From: Rapana venosa
Taxonomy: Eukaryota; Mollusca; Gastropoda; Neogastropoda; Muricidae
Direction of reading: 5' to 3'
Assembly: GCA_028751875.1 (NCBI GenBank)
Contig: CM054165.1
Location: 24,317,650-24,381,649 of the forward strand
Length of the DNA stretch: 64,000 bases
The notes beneath the pieces are model-generated. The model saw nothing but the letters and a program-made list of their open reading frames with translations, did not search any database and had not been told where the DNA came from. Positions within the stretch are counted from its first letter, which is position 1; every line of letters begins with the position of its first letter. Positions 10,729-22,814 of the stretch are shown here, piece by piece. A program made the position numbers and the translations under genes.

Positions 10729-11494
10729 CAGTTCAGTTTACAATACAGCCCTAAATCCATTGCTGTGCTAGTTCTACCGCTGTCAGCAACCCAGTGGCGA
10801 AGGCAAGACATTGTTGGCACGGCACGTACTCCTCCTCTTGGTCTGCTATTGGAGGCAGCGTGTGTCCTTTCTACACGGAAAAACTAATCCCGCCATTAAA
10901 AAGGAACCATTGAGCGGCCTGTTCACCCCGAGCGTTCTGGTGTTTCCCCGGCCTCCCCTCATTTAGGGCGTAGATGGAAGCAGTCCCGTGAGAAATGCTG
11001 TGGGTGTTAGAATTCTGGCTACAGGTCCGATAGTGCAGCTGTCCGTAGCTGTTTTCTGGCAGTGAAGAACATCTTCCACAATCGGGAGAGCCGGAAACTT
11101 GCATAAAAAATAGCATCCCCTGCACCGCTGGAACCTCCTGTGCAGGATTCTCTATCGTTCTACCCTCGCTTTATTCATAGCTTGTTCTTTTTCATCGTTT
11201 TTCTCCTGCCTTTCTATTTTATATCTTCTGTCCAAGCGCCGCATTTGGCTGTAAAACTCAAAAGAGAACTTTTAGCTTTCACTTGCTTTCTGACTTTACG
11301 CCTATGGCAGCCACACACATTGTGCTCTAGGACAGACATAAAGTTGCTGCTGTGTTTGGACAACGAGGAAAGTAATATACCACACCAAGTATTGTATGAA
11401 TTTGTGTGGCGTTCCAGCGTTGCCACTTGTTCGTTGCTGCGCTCAGTGCGATGTGCCGTGTACTTTACAAAGGCTGTCCAATCGGATCTAGCTT

Positions 11495-12335
11495 CTATCT
11501 AATCTATCGATCTATCTTGCTTCTATCGAGCTATCTAGCATCTATCTATCTATCAATCTATCTATCTATCCATCTATCCAATCCATCCATCCCACCATCT
11601 AATCTCTATCTATCTATCTCTATCCGTCTATCCGTCTATCTATCTATCTATCTATCTACTATCTTATCTATTCGACTAGCTATCTATCTAGCTATCTATC
11701 GACTATCTATCTATCTAGCTACCGAGCTGATCGGTCGAATCTTCGATCTTCGATCGACTTATCTATCATCTACTATCTAATCTATCTATCGATCTATCTA
11801 GCTTCTATCTATCTATCTATCCGTCTGTCTGTCTGTCTGTCGATCTATCGTTCTATCTATCCGTCTGTCTGCTGTCTTCTGTCGTCTATCTATCTATCTA
11901 TCTAGCTATCTCTTCTGCCTCCGTCCGTCCGTCCGTCCGTCCGCCGTCTATCTATCTATCGATCTATCCTATCTCGCTATCTATCTATCTATGTATTTAT
12001 GTATGTATGTATGTTGATATGTATGTATGTATGTATGTATTTATTCCTGGGGCTGTCTGTACTGTCTGTCTGTCTGCGTCCGTCCGTCTCCGTCCATCCG
12101 GCAGCCATCATCCTGCCTTCCATCCAGCCATACCCCTATCTATCTATCTATCATCTATCTATATATCGATCTATCTCGCTAATCTATCTATCTATACGAT
12201 CTATCCTAGCCATCCATCTTCTATCTGTCTGTTTCTCTTTATCTATCTATCTATCTATCTACTTATCTAGCTATCTATCATCTATCTATCTATCGATCTA
12301 TCTATCTAGCTATCTATCTATCTATGTACATTTGG
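11495..12335. repeat. (ATCT)n, (GTCT)n, (GTCC)n and (ATGT)n tetranucleotide arrays
   Basis: Long interrupted arrays of related tetranucleotides. The plus-strand frames of Ser-Ile-Tyr-Leu repeats are by-products. The same arrays, with the same lengths and interruptions, recur at 27,879-28,719. Confidence 0.9.
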
Positions 12336-12589
12336 TTAGAGCTCCCGAGGTTCACCAATGGTGAGACTTTTACAGTGTTTAAACCGATTTTTGTATATAA
12401 AAGCTATAAGATCAAAATGAAAAAAAAAATTTTACACTTATAACATTGGGTTAAAAAAATTAGGGCAAAAGCATCAAAGCAACAGAAAGTCCTCTATATA
12501 AACCCACACCTAATAGGCATGGTCACCTGAATTTCCTGTATAAGGGATGCATTTTTCCTTGTGCAAAAGACCAGATCAACTCCATTCAG

Positions 12590-13125
12590 CTAACAGCTGT
12601 AACATCATCTGTCAATCTACGATCATATCAGCTAGCACTGTACATCATTCTGTACAGATCTATCGATCATTCAGCTAGCAGCTGTACATCATCTGTACAG
12701 ACTCTATCGATCATTCAGCTAGGCAGCTACTTCATCTTACAGATCTATCGATCATCAGCTACACTTAAAGCATCTGTACAGATCATATCGATCATTCAGC
12801 TAGAATGACATCATCGGTACAGATCTCTCGATCTTTTCAGCTAGCACTGAACATTCATCTGTACAGAGCTATCAGCATCAGCTACGGCTGTACACAGCGG
12901 TAACGAGCTTTCGATCAGTTCCAGCTAGCGCTTACATCATCGTACAGATTCATCGATCATTCAGCTAGCGGCTGTACATCATCTGGAACAGATGTCTATC
13001 ACATTCAGCTAGCGGCTGTACATCATCTATACAATCTACATCATCAGCGTCGGCTGACACAGCTCGTACGATCTATCATCATGCAGCTAGCAGCTTACAT
13101 CATCTGAACAGATCATCGATCGCAT
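12590..13125. repeat. 43-bp satellite with two palindromes per unit
   Basis: About twelve units. Each contains CTGTACATCATCTGTACAG (7-bp arms, 5-nt loop) and CAGCTAGCAGCTG (5-bp arms), linked by ATCTATCGATCATT. Many units carry small deletions and substitutions. A fuller copy lies at 28,974-29,515. Confidence 0.9.
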
Positions 13126-13235
13126 TCACCCCGACCAGGAGGTTGCTGGGGACACAGGGACGTGTTCTCCATGCAGGTCTTCCGCCAGCCCTGGGCTGCA
13201 ACCACATTAAGCTATCATGCTTTGATTTTGCTTCA
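13021..13235. repeat. Diverged end of the left duplicated block
   Basis: After 13,020 the match to the right copy continues only roughly: last satellite units, then CCCCGACCAGGAGG (about 13,130 versus 29,526), then CAGCCCTGGGCTGCAACC against CAGCCTTGGCGCCCC. It ends near 13,232 (TTGCTTCAATCTA versus TTTCTTCATCTA at about 29,628-29,640). Beyond this point the two sequences are unrelated. Confidence 0.7.
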
Positions 13236-14600
13236 ATCTAAAGTCCTAGGCATACTGTATATCGGTCTATAGCTAAGGCAACAAGTAGGTGCTTTTATGG
13301 ACTCAGAAGCTGACGTAGCATATGACCTCTCACAAGATCTTCCGAGTTTTGTCTAGAACCTGAGACACTTGCTGTGAGATGTATTAGTAGTTTTGGCTCG
13401 CGGTTACACATAGCTGCTAGTAATGATAACATTAAAACATATAAAATTTAACCATATAGAGACAGATGGAAGAACAGAACACAGCCCGAAGCCAACAGAA
13501 GGCACAGAGAATGTCAAGAACCAAGAGCCAACCCTCCCGAAACACAAGTGACATCGGTACAAAGAAAAACCTGGGAGAGGTTGAAGCTGTCAAGAGGTTA
13601 CAGAATGGAATCGACAGAAAAAACTTAGCAACCAAGCCAACAAAAGATCTATCTGGAGAAACTTGATAAAAACAGAATGCCTATAGAAACACAGAAAAAA
13701 GACACAGCACCACCAAAAACAAACATTCAGTCTTACTTAATAGATGTATAAACAGCTATGGAATTGGTTTACAGCCTAATAAGTATGGAGCAAACCAAGC
13801 AACCACAAACAAGAACGCAGCAAGAACAAAAGCCAAAACCACAACACACCACAACCATTGCAAAGCAAACACCTGACAACCACCCTTCAATATGTATTAA
13901 TAAATATATAAATAATTTTATACTTATAGTAGAAATATGAGTACAGAAAAGACTGCAGTCAATCCTGGTCTACCATGCTGGCCGTTTATGGGCAGTCTTA
14001 GTGTCGGCTATACTATGTTAGAAAGAGTCTTCGATAAAATGAGACGCTGATTTTAGGAAAACGAGACTTTGAAGACAGCGCCAAGCTAAGTTGTGGTTGT
14101 AACAGCATCCATTGCTAACTAAAGACTTCTTGGTAAAGCAGGGAATCAGTCCAGAAAATATTAGTCCATAAATAGAAATGGCTTCTTTAGGGATGATTGG
14201 TTGGTGTGCTGTATAACGCACTTGCTTTACAGGCAGCAACTACGGGTTTGTCTAAACGTCATACAGACAAGAAAGGAAGAGACATGATAAACAATAAACA
14301 ACTGAACAGAGCACAGGCTGATACGAAAGACAAGAATTGCTCCAGTTAGACTTTATTAATGAAAAACTTCGTGAACAGACATGCTGCAAAAACATTTCTG
14401 ATGGACGGGGCAATAAAAGAGTACTACATTGTGACAGGCAAACAAATATCTCCTATTACTAAGCCACACTACCGTGATTATTAGCAACCCTCGGAAACCC
14501 AAAGACAAGGCGAGATGCTGTTTATTGTGTGGGCATGACACTAGTAGAACTTCTTACACAGAAGGTTTGGTTTAACCACAGGACAATTGTTTTTAACTTA
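13236..14600. other. Left part of the Polinton relic, unassigned
   Basis: A/T-rich. Short + frames (13,466-13,666, Lys/Gln/Arg-rich; 13,758-13,940, Gln/Thr-rich) could be remains of small accessory genes, but I recognise no domain. The first bases after the duplicated flank are AGTCCTAGG; Polinton ends often begin with AG, but no inverted counterpart is visible on the right. Confidence 0.35.
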
Positions 14601-14611
14601 TTATATTTGAA

Positions 14612-15545
14612 ACAATGGATGCTAAACTCTCTAAGATCTACTACACACCAAAAGGGTACTGGAAAGGACAGGCGGCGATTAAGAAACGAGGCATGGGCAG
14701 CAGGAGTATGTTCCGAGGGTACAAGAAGTGGCTGTCTAAACAAGCACTATGGCAGATTCTATTTACCTTCACCAAGCGAATTAATAAGACCTCCTTCATC
14801 AACATGAAGCCAAATGAGGTCACACACTAGACCTTATTATACTTACCACATGACACAAGCAAAGAAAGAGGGATAAGTATGCCTCTGTACTGTAGTGGAC
14901 GTAGCTTCTGGTATAGTAAGGATGCAGAGCCCCTTACTGATAAAAAGTGGCCAACCGCTACCAGTTGCCTTTGCAAGAAATCTATTTACGTGGGACCAAT
15001 AAAAATCCCAACTTATTCAGTGCGATATGGAAAAGAGTTTAAAGGAGCATTTAATCAGTTGTTACTAAAATCATGGAGTAGCAATAAAAAGAGGTTTACC
15101 AGGCAACCAACAGATCTCAACACTGGTTGAAAGTTTTAACAAGCAGTTAGCTAAAAGACTGTTGCATAGCATACACCAAGAAATCATGATCCCAGGCACA
15201 CGAATCAGAGTGGTAAGAAGACTGCCTGCATTTTGAGGCAATGAACTCTGAGATAACGAAAACCACAGGTTAAAACCTGCAGACGCCATCAAACATATAA
15301 CATTACAGCAGCACATCCAAACAATACCTGCTAAGTCAACCACCTCAATATACCGTTGGGAAGAAACTGAGAGTATCTGTATGCTCCTGGAAACTGAAGC
15401 CAGCGACAGTCACAAACGAGCAACAGATCCCATCGGAGCCAAAACACTTATGAATAAAAGAAGGTTGTGGAGATGGATCCTCCTATTTATTATTTGTCAT
15501 ACCTGCACCGCACAGCGGCTTTTTTAGAGAGGAACTGCATGTTAT
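14612..15545 (+). pseudogene. Polinton integrase relic (retroviral-type DDE integrase)
   Basis: The N-terminal part reads LSKIYYTPKGYWKGQAAIKK (from about 14,624), followed by a QALWQI segment (14,741-14,758), the pattern seen in Polinton and related transposon integrases ahead of the catalytic core. The core continues in shifted frames: LLYLPHD (about 14,831-14,851), AEPLTDKK (about 14,927-14,950), YGKEFKGAFNQLL (about 15,024-15,062), LVESFNKQLAKRL (15,123-15,161) and KPADAIK (near 15,275-15,296). The glutamate of the DDE triad is kept (GAA at 15,129-15,131). The second aspartate position, just before GKEF, reads Arg-Tyr, and the first sits at a frameshift with a nearby stop. It is inactive. 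It would cut and join element ends to the target. Confidence 0.82.
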
Positions 15546-15899
15546 GCCCACCTTAATACTGTCCCGCTTCAGTAAGGTAGGTACTATTCATCAGAAATAA
15601 GTGACTGTATGTCTCATCTAACCTGTTTTTTTTGTTACTAAAATTAGGTAACATTTTTGTATAACTGAATGGTGGGACACTCGCTCATCATACTAACAAC
15701 CCTAGAATAATTTTAGGGCACCTCTTCTTTGTACCATGATCAATTTTTATTCTACGTGCTCCCCAAGTCTTCAAGAATGTCTGCACTGTAAAAGCAGAGA
15801 CGAGGCACATGTACCACTACCATAGTATTGGATAAAGAGTAAACAATCCATTGTGAGTCTTCCAACAAAATTTTGGTTAACTCGTATATAAATTTGTAA

Positions 15900-18490
15900 A
15901 AAAAAAGTAATTAAGTAATTACTTTGTTCTCCTGGTCCTAGTGCGTATGAGTGCTCTGTATGATTATATTCTTTTGTATCCGGCGCAATCAATGTCTTTT
16001 TTCTAACATCACAGTTGTGTTGATTGGTGCAGGGGGAGCAGAGCTAGTTGGGTTGTCATGATGAAATAACTCTACCCTCAAACAAGCCTCGTGTAGTTAT
16101 CATGACTGATGCGTGTTTTGACCACCTTTGGCCAACACCTTTTGCCTTTTTATACACCTGTCTGGCTGGCAACGCTATACATCTTTGGCCCTCAGCCAAC
16201 ATATTCTTGATAATATGGCGTTCATCTCATCCTTCATCTTACCAATACCTTTTTTAGTTATACTGATGAATGCAAGGGACTGTCTTTGGATAATCAACTA
16301 GGTGTCAATACATGACTCTGATCCAACGCATACTCCCTCTACAAGGTCTTTGTATAGATCTTCTGTGGGTATTCTAGGATGAAAGAGGCCTGTGTCTGTG
16401 AAAAGACCCTTACAGTAGGATGTTTAGGCTTGAAGTAATCATTACAAGAACGCCACATCACAGCTTTGACAGCTCCAGCAACTAAAACCCAATGAATACC
16501 TGGTTGGTCTAGTTTAACCTGCAACTTCTCTGCATGATGCCATACAGACTGTCATGGAATTGCCTGTATGCGTGATAGCTTGGCGTTGAGGTTAGCTTTA
16601 TCGCTTCATTTCTTTTGTGACTTTCTGACATCTTTTCTTTTTGTGTGGTTCTCCTTGTTTACCACAGCACTATTGTTCTAGACTTGAAGTAATCCTTTCT
16701 GATGCAGCGTTGCCTTCGTTCGCAGATCAGTGTTCCTTCATGAGTGATGTTTTCATGAATTGCTCTGGTCAAACACAATGATAACGATGAACACAGTAAG
16801 AGATTAACCCATGCCTAGGTAGAACTGTAAAGCAGTCTGTTATGACAAACAGACTTGCTCTGGTCATTTATGGTTGGTACAAGCGTTGGTGTTCTTTTGG
16901 AGTGTTTAGCCTTTCTGCAGCCTGTGGGTATCATTGTGGACTCATGTAGTTCAATTGGATAGACTAAATCTACTTCTAAAAGCCAACCCTTAGTGCTTGA
17001 TCGGCTCCATTTGTACAAGCTTTTAGAGTCTCATCAACAAGCAAAAGGACCATTAAACATCTGAAAGTTGCTTAGGGTAGTGGACGGACACATCGCCCAT
17101 CCATACAGATTGTTTTGCGTCCAAGTACATGTTGTAGTAGAAGCTTTGCTAGGATCAATATCTTCTAAATAGTTGTGTTTGGCCTTACAGAATTGTGCGA
17201 TGCCATACTGGATGCCACCAGCAGACCATCCTCAATCAATTTGAGCATTGGCATTCGAGACAACATATCATCTGCACCCCAGTAAACTTCAAGAAAGCAT
17301 CCCAAACATTCCGTGCTGTAATATAGTGTGAAGGTCTAGTCCCATAATGTTCATTCCGGTCTTCCTGTAGTTCTCAAAGACATCAGCAAGCTAACATGCT
17401 ATTCACACAATAATACTGAACAGGTAACTCGACCAACTTCCGAAACCCTGCATCTGGCCATGCCCACTGAGCATGCTGATAGTCATCATCAACTGATAAT
17501 CCTTTTGCCGTCAGTCTGCTGAAGAATGCTTTGTTGAGGCAGCTCTTCATCATCAAAGCTTCCCAGTGATCCATGTCTCAAAGGAGAGACTCCTTTTCGC
17601 ACGGAGCTTTTGTGTCGAAGTATTTGTCAGTAATTGAGCAAGTACTCAGTGATGAAGACAAGAATCTAGAGAACCCACAGATTGTTGTGCACAATCAAAG
17701 AAGGATAAACTATTTTAGTGTGAAAAGTACAGTACTTCTCTGAATGACTGAGCAATTCATAAGCCTTATACTCATCATTACTGCCTGCATGATTAGGTGT
17801 GAGTCGAACCTCTAATTGTTGGAAGAAACTGCAGCTTCCACCGTTTGGATCTACTTTATTGTAGATTTACACTTACTATGTCTGGCCCACGAACTACCAC
17901 TGATGTGGTCATGATCTCTGACTGACTGTGTGAGTGTCTGCCTCCTGCGGTGTTTAATAAATTACCACAAAACCAGCATGTGTGCAGAAGCATACTGCTC
18001 CTGGTCCTCATCAGACATACATATCTCTTGTAGTTTAGCTGTTTGAAGAAGTGGTTATATTCGCTTTCATAGTGTTCAAGAAAAAGCTAGCCGCGTCTGG
18101 TTCCTCTAGAAAAACTGCTCTGAGTTGCACCATCCGTCTAACAACAACATAATCAAAGAACAGACGAGGATTCGAGTAAGACTGTTTTAGGCACTTGTTC
18201 CGGTGCTGGCCTTGGTATGGCACAATGAAGACGCATACACTACTAGGGACTCTTTTGTCTTTTTTATATTCCTTGAAGGACACCTTGCCTTCCTGCTTGG
18301 TGTGACAAGTTCAGTGAGAGCTTCGGTCTCACTCTTACAATGTTTTCTATGTTTTGTCTGCTGCCTGTAAAGAGGTAAACAACCCAACATCGTCTGCAAA
18401 ACTCTGTTTGTGCTGATTGTGGTGTCCTGTGCAAGAAGTCTACTCATTGTTCTAATGATGTATAAATGATAAACTGGTTGCATTACTCAC
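15900..18490 (-). pseudogene. Polinton protein-primed family B DNA polymerase relic
   Basis: Reading down the minus strand: SFKEYKKDKRVPSSV (about 18,280-18,236) where the exonuclease domain starts in this family; DYQHAQWAWPDAG (about 17,488-17,450) from the linker typical of Polinton PolB; LEVDLVYPIELHES (about 16,978-16,937) and LVPTINDQSK (about 16,878-16,849) from the palm region; LFTDTG at 16,388-16,408, matching the catalytic TDTDS-type motif but with the second aspartate replaced by glycine; and KTRISHDNYTRL (about 16,115-16,080) from the C-terminal part. Fragments lie in all three frames with many stops. The family replicates the element from a protein primer. Intact proteins are about 1,000-1,200 residues, so the N-terminus is missing or beyond 18.5 kb. 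Confidence 0.82.
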
Positions 18491-19272
18491 TACAAGAGGC
18501 TACATGGTTCTTATCAGATTACCTATTGTGGGAGACCTTTTGAGATCCAAAGTGGTCTTAACCCGCTAGGATCCATTGGACCGCACTCCCAGGTGTACAC
18601 ATTCACACTGTGGGTGGGTTTAGTTCCTCATACTTGTCAATACTCCTAACAGCCACAGGAAAGTCAATGCCGGTAAATGACAAGCTGTGTACAATGTTCA
18701 TATATTTGAAACGCTCTCTGCATTCTTTGTTAACATGAAACAGCTAGCCAGCAACACACCACATAAAACACTTTCCATCGTGTGTCTAATGGTGCAGCCA
18801 CAGCACGTTTTGCTACAACATCTGGCTAGGGAATGTACTTCGACCGAACAATGGGAAGAAACTTGTTTGCTTTAGTTCTAGTGGCGAAGATCCTTACCAC
18901 TGTCCCTTCGATCCCCTCATTTTGGTTTTCTCCTGCACACTGTTCGAAGTTGCCATCATCTCATCGCCATGTTGTGTAGAGCCTTCAAAGGAGTTCAGTG
19001 CTTTGTGTGGTGATACATGAACAGTAAATTTTCATCTTTATTTGCCGTGTTGTATGAATTTCAGCTACCACTGCACCTTACTGTGGATCTAATGTTTAGG
19101 TTGGCTGGTAGTGTGCGATTGCATCGGAATCGTGTGTACACTTTGCCTTGTTAACATTTACTCTATTGTCTGAAACACTTTGCAATGAGCCTCAACTAAA
19201 ATCTCTAACTCATATAAGTAAGAAAAAAAAAAAATTAATTAATTAAGTGCTTCTTGTTTTTGGTTGTTGCTA

Positions 19273-19307
<35 letters not shown>

Positions 19308-19620
19308 AGGAAGCAGTGAATCTACCACACAGGTTATTGATTAGCTCCTTAATAGAGTACTAGCTGAGTACATGTCCAAGCCAAGCAAGATACCCCTTTT
19401 TTTAGAATCCTTTTTTATTGAGGTCAATGTCCACAGCTTAGCTGTGTGTTAGTTGTTCTGGTGGTCGAACTTTGACCTTGTAGTCATCGTATCATCCTGA
19501 AGACGCGTGAACACCTCTTCTGATATTGTGGAAGCGTGAGAGCTTGTGCGAAAATGAGTAACTGAATGACTTAAGCTTGGCTAATGTCCAGGCAACAACA
19601 GCATGCCAATGTTTTTCTAG
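18491..19620. other. Polinton interior, unassigned, with a 34-base G run
   Basis: No protein recognised. A run of 34 G lies at 19,273-19,306, which is hard to sequence and whose length is unreliable. A (AATT)-type run precedes it at about 19,236-19,247. Confidence 0.5.
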
Positions 19621-20900
19621 TTTATGCACAACCTTCTTCGAAAAGGACTGATGTACAACGAACAGGCGCCTCTGTTAAGGAAACGTAGCCCATGCTATTG
19701 ATGCAGGAGCAGAACAATTCCAGTACCCCAAGAGGCAATATGCCTGTACCTGCGGCGGCGGTAGACAGATTTTGCGGTACCTGTAGTAATAGAAGCTCAA
19801 CCACAGATATGCTGATCTGTACTCGACAACCTCTTTTGTATACGTTGCTAGTGTTGCTCTAATATCATCTCCAAGCTGGGAAGTTTGTCAAACGAAAGGT
19901 ATTACATTATCATTAGAGGTTCAGGATCTGTGCAAACTAGGAACTTTAGGATATTAGCGGTTGTCATCTGCTTCTTAACTGTTTAAAAAAAAAGTGGGGG
20001 TAATTTTTATTGGTATCATTCCAAGTAAGTCTGCAATTGATTGTCAGGCATGTAACAACATCTGTGTAATAACGGCAACAAGGGTCAATGTGGTGTAGAT
20101 TTGAGGGTTGCTAATTGTGTCGCTGTGGTGGTCTAGGAGCAGTGTACGTTATTACTGGAAATGTTCCCTTCAATGATGTCAGTGACACTGGCCAGCTGGT
20201 CCGAATAGCAATAGCAAATCTGAGGGCATCAACATCGAGGTCTTTCCAGTTCATAGAAATCCATCCATGAACAAGAAAGAAGCTCTGTCTCTCTTGGCAA
20301 CCAAAAAACACCAAGTTACTGATCATCCAGAGGAAAGTATGGAAGAAGCCTAACAATGTGGTTGATGGTTTACTCACGGAGTCTTTTCAATGAAGCAAGT
20401 AACGTGCCTTATTCTGTAATGCTATTATCTCGACTGCATTTTTCTGCTGGCTGATTGATAGCCAACGCTATGTTTTACAGGGTCCGCAGTTATGGCCTTT
20501 ACGAAAAGTTCTGTCGGCGCATAGAGAGTGAATGTTCACCAACTAATAAACTCAAACTTGATCTCCAGTTGGATGCTTGATTGAAGTGCCATGATATTAG
20601 CTATATTTTTACTTTGTAGTAAAATCATCTGCTAATGCTTCAGCTTCAACATTACGCAACTGTTCAAGTTTAGGGAAACCGAGGAGGTTTCTAGCTTCGG
20701 CTATGCTGTGCGCTTGTAGTATCCAGCAGTTTGAGTACTCAAAAGCATAAACTTCACCAATGTTCCCATCCTTCTCAAACTCTTGACATCACCATGATCT
20801 TTTAGCTCAAGATTGCAGTGGTTGTCAGGTGCTCTTATTAGGGACCCGCGTGACATGGGTAGGGTTAGTATAGTAAGTATTTATATGATGTTATTTCGAG
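19621..20900 (-). pseudogene. Unidentified minus-strand reading-frame fragments in the Polinton relic
   Basis: Three open pieces on - read like one broken gene: 20,860-20,600 (containing YAFEYSNCWILQAHSIAEA and LEQLRNVEAEALADDF in one frame), 20,377-20,111 (88 codons) and 19,804-19,622 (60 codons). The composition is protein-like and free of simple repeats. I do not recognise the family. Candidates by position are a polymerase N-terminal extension or a capsid-side gene. Confidence 0.4.
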
Positions 20901-21964
20901 GTAATAGGTAAATTTCTACGTCAACGGTTCTTATGTGCTGCGTCGTTGAGTGTTATACAGAGTGTTTCATGAAGCCGTCGCTAGCTCTTCAAACTGAAGT
21001 GTAGTAAAGCTATAGTGCAGCGTTTCACAGACATTGCTCTCTAGTGGAAGGATTTCTTAGAGACAGAAGGGACTGAGAGGAAAAGCCGTCATCACCTCTT
21101 GTTTTGTGTTTGTGTGTAACGGAGACAGGTACATAAAGCAAAGAGTTTACTGCCATGTGACTGGGGCTTTCACCAACATTGTTATTTATTCCTCCGTCCA
21201 ACATCATCACCATAAATCACCACCTAACTATGACTACATCCAATCATCCTTTTCTCATTCTTCTAAAAGGGGCTATGGCAAACCCAAGCAGTTCATAAAG
21301 ACGTTTGTGACATAACCTATACATGAATATGACTGTAAAGTGATCTTAGACTACTTGGTTGAGTTTTGCTGTGACGAAACCAGCTGGAGAAAGAATTTCC
21401 TTGCCAGTGGGCAGAAATGCTTAATAACCTCGTGCTATAAATTTATAAACCTCTTGTTTTAGGTAATATTTTTTATCCATGTGCGGCTGTCGATGTTGTC
21501 CCATGATACGTGTAGAAGAAACCCTCAAGCAACTGTTTTTAGGTTGACAGCGGTGGTCAATAGGAATGGCTAGTTAACAGGCACACCTTACTGGATGTTT
21601 GTTAGTGTATAAACTTGATCTACTATAGAATAATAATGTATAAATATAATAAAAGATGCAAAATACGAGCTGATCTCAATAGATCCCAAAGACTATATGG
21701 TTTTTAAAAAGCTAGATGTGCTGTGACAAGACATTGATCTTTGAAGTATAAGTTTCCAACCCACTGAAATCATACGTAAAACCACCAATTAAGGATGATG
21801 CTACAGCGCAAGCATGTGTCTCATCCTATACAGTGTTTACCAAACCACTTAAACTTTGCTATCCACTGTGCAACTACGGGCTGTGGTGTGTCATATGCCT
21901 GACCACATGAACCATCCAAACCAGTTAGTAAAGGCGTGTAACAGTGTCAAATGATACTATCAGT

Positions 21965-22425
21965 TTAGGCGTGTGTTATCTGTGTTGCATGTCCCACTTC
22001 CCACTGATATAACTTCAATCCCTTTAATAGTAGATAACATGAAGGAGGCGTATGAGAGGGGGTGCAATGATGCAATATTGATTCTAAGACTGCATCAGAC
22101 AAACACAGGTCAAAATCATGGCATGGGACGCTGTATTGTGGGGGTGTGTGCACAGGAGGTATAACCGATGACTGGTGGCCTCCAAATACAAGCTTTGCGC
22201 ACGTGGGGCAGAGTGGTTCTGGTTCATTAGAGCACAATGCCACATTTATGCATGGACGACTTTTATTCTTGATAAGAGTGAAGGTTACGAGACAAGGATT
22301 AGAGAGGATTTAATGACTCGGTTGGACCTATTGTGGTGCTTGCTTGGTGCACAGGCTCAGACAAGGTCGAGTTTATTGGTGGCACCGGGGTTGATGTGCG
22401 CAAAAGCATTCTAGCAATCTGGAAG
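21965..22425 (+). pseudogene. Unidentified plus-strand reading-frame fragments in the Polinton relic
   Basis: Frames at 21,973-22,164 (63 codons, containing DNMKEAYERGCNDAILIL) and 22,175-22,414 (79 codons) follow each other on the plus strand. An overlapping minus frame of 92 codons also exists, so the coding strand is uncertain. No motif for protease, ATPase or capsid was recognised. Confidence 0.3.
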
Positions 22426-22814
22426 ATAGTATTAACTCGGCTGTTGACCTACCATCAAGCATCAAGCATTATCAAGTTGTTCGTCACTATCACGGTCTAA
22501 GGTAGACTTGCTCTAGGACAATGGTTTATATAGCGCCTTCCAACATGCAGTTACAAATAGGAAACAATGACAAACTACACAACAACAAATTATTATAGCT
22601 GGTGATGATGTCTGCTTGGAAAAAATGAAAGTGTAAACAAGACAGCGCAAAAAGTGTAAGGCACAAAAACAAAGCAACATCAGGGAAAGAACTACTACCA
22701 CCTCAGAGCAAACAAAATAATTAATTATCCCCGTAAGAGACAGGTCCTAATGATGACATAACTGGCTTAACAATTATTGTTTTAAGCGCATGCCGTATCT
22801 TTAGTTTAGAATGA

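Larger units (their letters stand above)
9293..13020. repeat. 3,728-bp duplicated block, left copy
   Basis: Matches 25,677-29,404 at a constant offset of 16,384 bp with no indel I can find, including through (ATCT)n arrays, a poly-C run and an irregular 43-bp satellite. Inside are an unassigned stretch (9,297-10,430), a SINE C copy, another unassigned stretch (10,730-11,495), tetranucleotide arrays and the satellite. The start is the end of the 21-bp minisatellite. Confidence 0.9.

Noticed and set aside
19273..19306. G-quadruplex regulatory element
   Set aside because: A single 34-base G run of uncertain length inside a dead transposon; no evidence of function.
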